64,000 nucleotides of DNA from Lingula anatina (Eukaryota > Brachiopoda > Lingulata > Lingulida > Lingulidae), in contig NW_019775415.1 in NCBI RefSeq assembly GCF_001039355.2, positions 1 to 64,000 on the forward strand. Reading direction: 5' to 3'. Shown here one piece after another: positions 54,431 through 64,000 of the stretch; within the stretch, counting starts at the first letter, position 1; each line of letters begins with the position of its first letter. The notes under the pieces are model-generated. The model saw nothing but the letters and a program-made list of their open reading frames with translations, was not told the DNA's origin and did no database searches. Position numbers and translations under genes: made by a program.

Positions 54431-56350
54431 GGTCTAATGTTAAAACAGTGCTAGACTGAACTTATTTCAATATGGCATTAATTTTGTGATGATTAATTTA
54501 GAATTATTTGTTTGTGAAAATCAAAAATAATTTGAATAATTTGCCCTAGGGAAATTTTTGAGTTTATAACAAGAAATGGATTTTTTCTCAACCTGAAAAA
54601 CAATTATTTATTATTTTAATTACAATAGTGATCCAGAAAAAAGTTTAAGCATCAAGATAAAGCGAGAGAAAGAGAGAGATTAAAAGAACTGAAACAGAAA
54701 CACAAACCTTCACACCTCTGTGTGACATTTCTCTCTTTTTGAGCCTATTTGGCCAAGAGTTCGGATTTATTGATGAGTGTTTGAAGCATACTACAGCAGA
54801 TGTCGGGAACAAATGATCCACAGTCATATCTAGTATAAGTACTCATCACACCATGAGTTATATTACTCCTGGATCTTTTGTTCACAGCAGTAAGTCAGGT
54901 ACATCACTGATCAACATGATGTACATACACGTATGCTATATCAAGGAGGTAGAAAAGATATACCTCCATGGAAACAGCCACTAGTGCTTCACATTTGTGG
55001 ATATTATACATCAAACTGGCTCTTGGTGTATCTGTTAAAGGTCAATTCCGTAGGTACAATCAGTCAGTTATTAGACTAGGTTCAAGATTATAGACAGCAG
55101 TAGATCTATCAATAGTATATAAGCAGGAGGGATGATGAAAAGTTGTATGCATTATAATTATCAGATTTTGATTTTATATGCATTTAAGCATGACATTATT
55201 ATTAAAATTTTGAGATTTTAAAAGTGAAAGTGACAAATGATTCGCTCTAGCTGGTGAATATGATGAAAAGAAATGTCATGAACATTAAATTTTCAGAATA
55301 AAAAGGTGTCAGTTGTTTTCTGAAAAGGAAATTACAAAAAGACAACAAAAATTTAAAAAGAAATTACAAAAAGACAAAAAAATTCACACAGACAGGTTAA
55401 AGGGATAACAACTGTTCATTTTGACCAAAAAAATGGATTTTCCTGGGGTAAAGGCCAATATTCCCATACTAATGGTAAATGAATTCATTACCACATTCAA
55501 AGTTAGTCCCTGGTTTTTTTCTAAAAAAATTTGGTTTTTGTAGTATTCTCTTAAGAAAAAAGTGGCAACTTCATATAAATGAGAAGTTCAAACTAATGAT
55601 ATTCAATGAATCTGGCAAAACAAAAAAAAATAAATAAACGGCAAAATAGTACAAATTTATTAACAATGAAGATTTTACTTTTTAGGCAATGCAAAGTAGC
55701 TATATTGAAATACAACTTTGTATTGTATAACAATGGTTTTCTTTAAGCGGTTTGTCTATCGTCAGCATAGGTTAAGCCAACGAACCATGGACATGCAAAC
55801 TTTATTAAACTTCGCCTTAATTGTGAGGATAGTAATTTCATTGTGCAACCGCAAAAAAAGAACTTCAAAGATTTCCTAAGAATTAATACCATCTTGTTGA
55901 ATATGGTAACCAACCACAGATTGCTAGTTGTATTCTGCAAAAGGCATCTCCCTTCTTGGTAGCGTCATAGCTGGATATATTGTCATTTCTGAAAAGGCAG
56001 CAGAGACCTATTATAAAATCCTGTATTCTGATTTTCTTCAAATTAAACAGATCACTCTAAATGACCCAGGATTATTGTACATGTGCCACCAGCATGATTG
56101 TTATGTAACCTTCTAGCACTAGTGTATTCATGTTAGGGGCAAGGCATATACACATATATTTCTAGTGATTAGTTTTTATAATGTTGTTTACGGGAAAGGC
56201 ACGGTTATTTATTCTAGTCAAAATACATTGTTCAATTGACTGTTAGCCAGTGTCGAAGTATAACCAATAGTTTACTTGTGAAAAATGTAATTAAAGTGAA
56301 TTTGATTCACTAACTGGATGTGTTACTTATAGTAACTTATAGTAACTGGC
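54431..56350. other. 3' flank of the PLP-enzyme gene, no gene seen
   Basis: AT-rich sequence. Open frames are short and have no recognisable domain. A small purine-rich patch (GAGAGAAAGAGAG) lies near 54662. Confidence 0.45.
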
Positions 56351-56459
56351 TCGCGCTGCCAGTAATTACGCCGCGGGACATTCAGGGCACAGGCCGTGAT
56401 CACAAGATATACCGCGAATAGAAAATAGATTTTTAGAAAATAGACTTTCCATGTGAACG

Positions 56460-57970
56460 AAGCCTAAGGCTTCAGGCTCATGAGAGTTTAAGTTCACACT
56501 TTGACAATGCCAGAATGAGAAAATTGAAAATTTCATAAAAAATTGCATAAATTTTAATAAAAAACTATATACCAACCAAGCTGGTTTTCCAGCTTTAGCT
56601 GTATGTCAATTTAAGGAATCATTCTTGTAAGTTAAAGAGTACAAAGTAGGGTTTTTTTTTTGTCAATTTTAATGCAATATTATATAATGATTAACAGTTT
56701 AATTAACACCATTTTTTTAATTATCTACTATACATGTCATGGGCATTTAGAATATTTGATTACCAATTGGGCTGATGCCAGTGGGAGTCTTAAGTCCCAA
56801 ACTAAAAATACCAATATGTGAAAAATGAAATATTCACAAAAATGTATAACCTCTAGAAGCCAATTAGACTGCTTTTCCAACTCAAGCTGTATTTAAGTCC
56901 AATGTTTCTTTTTTCTTAAGTTTGAGAATAATAAGTAACATGGTTTTTCCTTAATGGTCATCACAGCAGCAGTGTACAAAATAGGGATTTTTTCAATTTT
57001 GATGCAATATTATTATATAATGCTTAACAGCATAATGAGCATCAATTTTTAATAATAAAATCATAAATATAAGTATTATGGATATTCAGAAAATGTGATT
57101 AGCAAAGGTTTTCAAGTCCATGGAAGTTCAAAGTCATACCTTGAAAATGCCAATACGTGAAATATTAACATTTCACAAAAAACTGTATAACTTCCAGAAA
57201 AATTAAACAATCAGAATGATTTTCCAACTGAAACTTTATTTTAGTCCTATGTTTCATTCCCGTAAATTTGAGAATAGTGACATGGTTTTCCTTTAATGGT
57301 CACTATGGTGGCAATGCCCAAAATAGGTTTTTCTTCAACTTAGATGCAATATTTAAATACTTAATAGCATAATCACCACCAATCTTGCACTGCAGGTGAC
57401 ATGGATATTTATAAAATGTGACTAGCAAAGGCATTCAGGCCCATGGAGCCTCAAAGTCTCACCTTGAAAATGCTAAAATGTTACAAACAAGAGATAACTG
57501 TACTAAAATGAGTTAACGTCCATTTTCAACACTTTTTTTTACATAATACAAAATTATCGATTTTCCTTCATTTTTATATGATCAACTAAGAAAATTGTGA
57601 AGATGGGAAAATTATCAATAGAACAATTTTAAATATCCGGTTCAGTAAGATCGATCACTCCTGTGAGTTTCAAGACATAGGCCCTTGGGTTTTCCTTGAA
57701 ACATGTTATCAGTGTTGCGTATGTGTTGAAGAAAGCGAAAAAAAAACAACATAACTTTTGAAAAAAAAAATGGCCCGATCATGCTGATTATTTTAACTGT
57801 ACCTATATTTTATAAATATTCATAAGGTCTGAAGACAAAATGAAGACAAAAGGTAAAATGGTTTTCCACTTATCGTGTTATCACTGAAATTGCACGGCGA
57901 GGGCGACGACAGACGCAGGTGAGTGACGGCTATATGTACAGACACATCTGTGTCTGTGCACATAAAGGTT
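56460..57970. mobile_element. Composite interspersed repeat (copy 2, inverted relative to copy 1)
   Basis: At least three ~330-base units in tandem begin near 56565, 56870 and 57210. Each carries a variant of TTTTCCAACTCAAGCTGTAT, GTAACATGGTTTTTCC, TTAATGGTCA and GATGCAATATTA. A spacer follows, then a single ~165-base unit at about 57735-57890 (AATGGCCCGATCATGCTGAT, AATATTCATAAGG, TGGTTTTCCACTTATCGTG). It ends with the palindromic stretch ACAGACACATCTGTGTCTGT at about 57938-57957. All of this is the reverse complement of parts of 9350-11335 in the same relative order. No coding sequence was seen. Confidence 0.75.
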
Positions 57971-57974
57971 GATC

Positions 57975-58165
57975 AAAAACGGTAGAGAGAGACCCTGCGG
58001 GAGACCACAGAGACGACCGTTCCTGCATGTAAGCCACTGCCTGTAGCTCGTGTGTGAAGAATAAAGAGCAGTGTAAAATACGCTTGAATAGTTTGTCCTC
58101 TACGCAATTAGTGTAACCACACTACCGGTTACATTAATAAATGTGGTGCCGAAGGACCACCCTAG
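57975..58165 (+). mobile_element. Possible LTR-retrotransposon remnant (LTR end plus primer-binding site)
   Basis: GAAGAATAAAGAGCAGTG looks like the poly(A)-signal part of an LTR. About 85 bases later, ATAAATGTGGTGCCGAAGG resembles an LTR end followed by a TGG-initiated tRNA primer-binding site. No gag or pol frame follows, and a matching second LTR was not seen, so this would be a fragment. Confidence 0.3.
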
Positions 58166-59611
58166 CTGCTATGGTTTCTTTTTCTGACCGCCCTTATTAC
58201 ACGCATGTAGCCATCAAAGACCCCTGTTGGATATTGACGTTCTATGCACTTGTATAACTTGTTATATAATAAAGGACACATATAGGATACATCTCTACAG
58301 GTTCGATTAACAGCGACCACGACGCTAATCTTGCTTAATTAGTGCAAGCCATACAGCTCTGCCAAACCTCTACCTGAACCGATTTCTCAGACTAGACAAA
58401 ACAGCGTGCGTCAAAATATCGCTGTTTTCTGCTAGAGAGTGGTATGAGGTATGTTTAGTTACGGTGTAGAGATTGTATCAGTATTGGGCGTAGCAAAGGA
58501 TACGTGTGTGTTTCCTACAGTACTCTCAATACTCAAGACTTGCTGCAGCAGGCCCCATCCTGCAAAACATTTGTAATGGGAGGGTGGGGGTGGGGGGGGG
58601 GGCAGCTTTCGAATCTTTTTTTTTTATCTGAAAAATTCCCTGCCTCTCTTCATCCTTTGTCTTTTTATTTTCAATTATTAATGGCAGTTTTGTGTTTTAA
58701 TCCCAAGTATTTCGTCAGGCTAGTCTTTTTTTTTTATTTGTCGCTCTCTAAGGTTGTCTATTCTGTCCAGAGCGTGTTTTATTTAACCATTCAAGAAGGT
58801 GCCATCGAAAAATTGTTTACACTTGGGATGTGAACAGTGATATGATTTCCAGCTGTTTAACATGTCAAATCTTTTAATTAAGAATATGTTTTAAAGATCA
58901 ATACTTAATTGGTATTAAATGACGTGGGAAGGGGTTTCAAGAAGCAGGGCTAATAAGTTGCTATATGCCGACTTGTCAGATCTTTGAGGCCAAAATGCCC
59001 CATGGGGGCTTCCTGCTTATTTTGAACCAGGACCATTCAATCTTTTTCTTTTTTCTAAAATATATATAACATTACTTGCAAATAGTGGTAAATAAATATT
59101 TTTTATAAAAGGGTGTAAGAGTGTGATCTTGCGCGTGTGTGTGAAGGTTTAGTTAGTCTAATATGGGTCTGTAACTAATGCTTATACTATTATTATGTTG
59201 ATACAGTTTGTTGTCATGGTGACGTAATTTTCATTATTTTTTCCCATATTGAACTCTTGAACTTAATCTCTTGAGAGGGGGCATTATTTTGACAAGTAGG
59301 CACACAGAATTGTCGTTCTTCATTTTCATTGATTTAATTTTTTTGAAAAATTCATAATTTTTTATGACGTATTTGATGAAGCGTTTTGAGGGTGGAAAAT
59401 ACCATTGTCTTAGGTGTCTAAGTTACTACATCTCATGTAATAAAGTAGCTCAATATTATTTCCATAACGTTTTATAACTAAAGGATGTAACGATTAAGTA
59501 GAATGTATATTAAAAGTTTCTGTATAAAACAATATTACGATTTTATCATGAAACACCTGAAACGGCTAATGAAAATATTAATTTCGTGACACTGCAGGAA
59601 AACGAATCCCA

Positions 59612-59655
<44 letters not shown>

Positions 59656-60070
59656 ATTCAAGTCATGGGTAACCAGCTTCTTAATTGATGACCTATACCT
59701 CACCCCCCTGGCATTTGCCTTTCCCTAGAATTTCACAATATACCTCTTTAACCTTGTACACGCAGTTAAGAGAGTTCTATATGGCAAGTATTTAAAATAT
59801 TTGAGAATTCCAATCAGATCACGTTAAAGAAAGCAGAATTGGAATGTTGTGCAGCTAATGACTATGCTAGCGTTCTTATTTAGTACATTAACAGTTGCTT
59901 CTAAAATAGCTGTTCCATCACTCAAAAACGACCAGTATTTCTATAAATTTCATATTATTTACAAGATCCAAATAAACTGGATAAATTCCATTCCATTGGT
60001 AAATGAATCAAAACCCACTTCACACAGGATATGCGTACAGTTGTAGAAGCACGCACGATCGCTAGACGGT
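58166..60070. other. Intergenic, no gene seen
   Basis: AT-rich sequence with a (GA)n array at 59614-59652. A 109-codon frame at 58504-58833 is T-rich and shows no domain. Confidence 0.45.
59614..59652. repeat. (GA)n microsatellite
   Basis: About 19 GA dinucleotides in an uninterrupted array. Confidence 0.95.
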
Positions 60071-60078
60071 CACACTGG

Positions 60079-60719
60079 TGGAAACACAGTCAGTAACGAG
60101 GAAAACAAGACAAATGGTGTATTTTTGAACCGTCATCTAACTCGTGACCTTACATAACTTTTAGATTAGCAAATTGCAAAAAAAAATAAATAAATAAAAA
60201 AAAATGCTTTGCTTGACAATTGTATGTGATGAACATAATTGCAAGCCCCAACCCGATTACATGATGTTCTGCTGCTCTATGAGAGCTTTCACAACAGAGT
60301 TGATCCGCGGACTAACAGATCTGCGGATCAACCATGGCCGACCCACTTGAAAGCTTCCCCCAATAATCCCCCAACAGGCACTGAATAGATTCCCCGCGGT
60401 GATTACGTGGCTTGCTCTCAAGGGGGTCCGCCATATTTGATCTGCGGATCTGTTAGTCCGCGGATCAACTCTATTGTGAATGGGGCCTATGAATGGTACT
60501 ATGTATACCGACTATACACTATATGTATCTTCCCCACATGGGTGGCTTGACCTTTGGATTTAATCAGATTCTCAAGCGAGGAATTCAGCTTTGCAGGAAG
60601 GGGCGCAAAAACGCATTTTCCTCTCTTAATAACCCATCCCTCTCCTTTAACCCCTTTTAGCTTCACCTCCCAATCCGCCTTGACGGCCCGCCCCTCGTTC
60701 TAGTGTGACTGTGTTTCCA
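60079..60719. mobile_element. Outer MITE-like element carrying a nested MITE
   Basis: TGGAAACACAGTCA at 60079-60092 is repeated exactly in inverse at 60706-60719, with ACGAGG shared just inside both ends. The ~640-base element has no coding sequence and encloses the palindromic element at 60288-60480. Confidence 0.55.
60288..60480. mobile_element. MITE with 44-base terminal inverted repeats
   Basis: 60288-60331 and 60437-60480 are inverted repeats matching at 41 of 44 bases, including AGAGTTGATCCGCGGACTAA. Similarity continues inward (ATGGCSGACCC). The ends are CpG- and GATC-rich, unlike the surrounding AT-rich DNA. No coding sequence was seen, and the target duplication is unclear. Confidence 0.8.
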
Positions 60720-63700
60720 ACACTTCGCTCTTGAGTTATTTTTAATATGAAAACGGGCATAACGTTTTTTCAATCATCAAAAATATTCTACCCAAACGCA
60801 TCCTTGCAACGATTTTTATAATCTAGGCTGTATGAACGATATATCATCCACCAGTCGCCTCATCACGAGTTCCCATACTCTATCTCGAATTTCTTTATTT
60901 ATTATATTTTTTCCGGTTATTAGGGTTTACATGTTTTGGACATTGCATAAAAGAAAAAAAGAAAACGTGGCGCTCTCTATTTGCTTGGATTAAGAAATGG
61001 TGAAAGCAAAAAGATTAATACCTCCGGTGTATTGTATGTGGGCGAAAACACGGCAAGACGCGTGACGCGAAACAGTGCACGCTATTTGTTAGTTGTTTTT
61101 ACACAGAAATCAGAGCCCCTTGTTTGTCTTTGAGAACGAAAGTCTCTGCCAGCAAAAATGGACTAGCGTCTTGATGTCACACGTCAGAATAAAGGATCAT
61201 ATGTACAGTGGGTCGATAGTGCAGTGCAGTACATACTGGAAGGTATGATAGAGAAACATATCTGACTGAAACCGACCAAATCTGCAAAAATGATTACCGT
61301 TATTATATAGCACACAACGCCCCCATACCGCTAAAGGTTTTTTTATTGGTGCATTTTATTTCTATTTTTATTTCTTTCAGTGTAAACACATCAGAACGCT
61401 ATCATTAAGATTTAGACGTCTATCTTACAATGAAGAGACAATGACATATCAGAAGAGTTTTATTTACGAATTTTAAAGAGAAGTAAAGTGTTCTTTAGAT
61501 TTGATAAACATTTGGTTTCATCAGGTGTACCGAAAGTAGTTAAAAGTAGTTTTTAAAATTACATCTTATTCAGTTGATCAATTGATGATTTCATCTCTTT
61601 ATAACAACATGCCTCAATTTCTTCTAAACCACCAATTCCAGTCGTAAAACTTTTTTAAATTTTTGATAGTAGTAGGAGGCAATGCCAATGACAAGCTTGT
61701 AACTACAGACGGCTTTTGCTACAATCCCTCAAAATTGTCTCGGTAAAAAAAATCAGATAAGATTCCATATTTCTTTTCTGTTTTGTCATCAAGTGTATTT
61801 GCAAAGCCTAAAACTCATTCATATATCTATGAAAATAAGTGATTTTTTGTTACAGATATCTCACACGAGCGCTAATATCAACCACCTACTGCAGACAAAA
61901 CCCGTTTTCGTTTTATTCCCGTTAAATCCACAGCGTCTCATCGCAGCATCTTTCGGTTTTTCAAAATAATATCTACAAGTAAATTGGCACTCGTTATTGG
62001 AGGTAATGGCATCATCGGCCTGCCGAACTCATTTATGATGTTGTAGAGTGCTTATCATTACGATTTACAGAGACAATTTGCTCATCTGATTCGACCCTAC
62101 GGTGCGTGAATACACCCGCTGTATATTATCAACTGCAGACTTTTTTGCTTTGTTTCTGTAGCATTCGGTACCCTCTCTAGGTGTGAGAAAGAATAGCATG
62201 TATAAGTATTGGATTATATAATTACCGAGTGTATACAAGCCAGAGTCTAAGTTATTTATTGTCAAAATAAATACCGCTTAGGGTTGGCTTAATCCGAGCC
62301 AATAGCTCCGATAAATCTTTACCAATGGGTTCCACAGTTTGTGTTTCTGAAGTTCGGAAGGGTAGTCTGATATATTGCTTCTTTTGATCATTCCTGTGCA
62401 AATTTACTGTTCATCAACCTCGATTTTCGTTGATTGCTCACCAGTATTATTCCAGTGGCGGGGATTTGGGTGCCATGGCAAGTGCCATAACACTGGTTCA
62501 TTTTACTTTGAGCTGGCGTTAAAGCGTCGGAGCCAATCAGAAGTGGTTCTCAGAACTTGGAGGCGATGCCCATGCAGTTGTCAAGCAAACAGATATTGAA
62601 CATATGTAGCGGAGGTGATTGCGTTTTTCCTTTCATTGTGCATTGTGATTTGCCGGCAAACAGGTTCGCAACTCCTCGTGCTGCCGACTTCTCTTACCGA
62701 CAAAGAATCACGCATATTCCTCTCCAGGGATTTTCATCTGACAACACGTATTGATGATTTGGTGGTAGTTAGGAATGAGGAGTGAGATAACTGAGCAAAA
62801 TTTGCACCGTTGATGAGAGAGGTGAGTGCCGAAGTTAATTATTACGTGGTTCAAATATTTACCTTGACTTCTATAAGAAAGTCAAACTCGGCGCAGGTAG
62901 AATCATATAGTAGCTGTTCATAACCAGGTGGTTTAAAGATGCCTCAAAGGCAGCGCCAAATGAGTCTTTAATAGATAAATGTCGTTGATTGGGTATCAAT
63001 TTTATTATCGAACGGCGCTGTGCGTTTTAAGTTCTAGATATTGTTCATGAGAAGTATTTATAGGTACCAAACGTAAGGTCTGCCTTTGCAAATCGGTGAA
63101 AGGAACGTGGCATGTGCTTAACCTAAATCTTCTGATCGTGTCATACCTGTACAAGTAGCATCCGGCCAGACGCATAAAAGCTTCGTTTCTACAACCATTA
63201 GAATAACTGAGAAAACAATTGGCTTGATTGGACCCCCCTTCACTGAAAGTAGAAAAAAGTTACAATTTGTTTCCGCCACTTCACTCGAAAAACAGCCACG
63301 ATAATTTACACCTGTGTTATTTTAGTACACTGTGCCAGTAACGGAGAGTTGCTTTTCTTGAAAATCCGTACCACCGTTCACACGGGCCATTCTTTCTCCG
63401 CTTTAAGTCCATTTCACACTGCGAAACGAATGTTGGCTTTCGTCTTACTCAGAACAAATTCTGCATCATTACTAGAAACAATCAGAGGTCGAGATTTACG
63501 AGCAGTGAAATTGCGATTGCTCGACCACATGCTGTGGTTTCCGCAATATTTTTTCAAGCAATCGTTTACTTTCTCTGTTTGAATTATTGGGAGAAGAACA
63601 TCTGCGATACAAACGTGTCCCGTGCACAGATACCATTTTGCTACTAATAGTACTAATGCACTGAGGGAGCAACATTTGATAGCACCGTGCCGTATCAAAT

Positions 63701-64000
63701 TAAATCCCGATGGATTAGGATATCCCTACCTATTCTTAGTTAAATAAATAAATAAATCTTTTTTATTGAAGAAGTTTAGCCTTGTGTTTTTTGCTTCTTT
63801 ACCAACGCGTTTATCTTCTATAGTGAATATTTTTTAAAAATAATGGCTAACAATAGATATCATACGGGTGGCACAGTTGCTTTTTTCGCTCAACAATTTT
63901 TATGCTTTTTACTTTGAAGGATAGAACAACTTGAAGTTAAAAGAAGTGACTTGTTTGACAATACCTCATGTATTTAGAAAAACAAAATTGTTCATGTATA
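60720..64000. other. Right-hand intergenic region, no gene seen
   Basis: AT-rich with short open frames only (up to 94 codons at 63414-63698), none with recognisable motifs. A small gene or distant exons cannot be excluded. Confidence 0.4.

Noticed and set aside
58504-58833. 109-codon plus-strand frame
   Set aside because: It is T-rich with G-run-derived glycine/tryptophan and has no domain or splice support.

Overview
The window is nuclear DNA from an animal. It has spliced genes with GT-AG introns of a few hundred bases, AT-rich non-coding sequence, many homopolymer and microsatellite runs, and several non-autonomous transposon remnants. The proteins are bilaterian in type (Nop56, an ARIH1-type ariadne E3 ligase, an MFSD12-type transporter, a PCGF6-like Polycomb RING protein). 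Compact introns plus repeats with internal ~165-base tandem units suggest a marine invertebrate, perhaps a mollusc or other lophotrochozoan. The species cannot be fixed from the sequence, and the lophotrochozoan guess is inference.

Layout. 1-2464 (minus): 5' and central exons of a PCGF6-like gene that runs off the left edge. 2747-8356 (plus): NOP56, complete in 10 coding exons, head-to-head with the PCGF6-like gene across a ~280-base shared promoter. About 9350-11330: a composite interspersed repeat. 12287-19534 (minus): a small unrecognised gene with a predicted beta-sandwich domain, split by a 6.7-kb intron. 23049-27364 (minus): a 923-residue, mostly disordered acidic protein with short N-terminal repeats. 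32139-37920 (plus): ARIH1, complete in 15 coding exons. 41317-46400 (minus): MFSD12-like transporter, 10 coding exons, with an upstream 5' UTR exon. 49836-54430 (plus): serine racemase/threonine dehydratase-family enzyme, 8 exons. 54431-64000: no gene recognised; it holds a second, inverted copy of the composite repeat, an LTR-like remnant and nested MITEs.

For the four fully modelled genes I chained exons by hand at GT-AG sites. In each the summed exon lengths close to a whole number of codons ending at a stop: 551 for NOP56, 520 for ARIH1, 619 for MFSD12-like and 336 for the PLP enzyme.

The genes do not form a pathway. Nop56 serves nucleolar box C/D snoRNP assembly, the PCGF6-like protein serves Polycomb repression, ARIH1 serves ubiquitin ligation with cullins, MFSD12 is a lysosome/melanosome-type transporter, and the PLP enzyme acts on serine or threonine. 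I saw no CRISPR array, rRNA or convincing tRNA, and nothing I would call a new multi-gene system. The most interesting non-genic signals are the composite repeat, a perfect 26-base palindrome with the signature of a double template switch, and the nested MITE pair.
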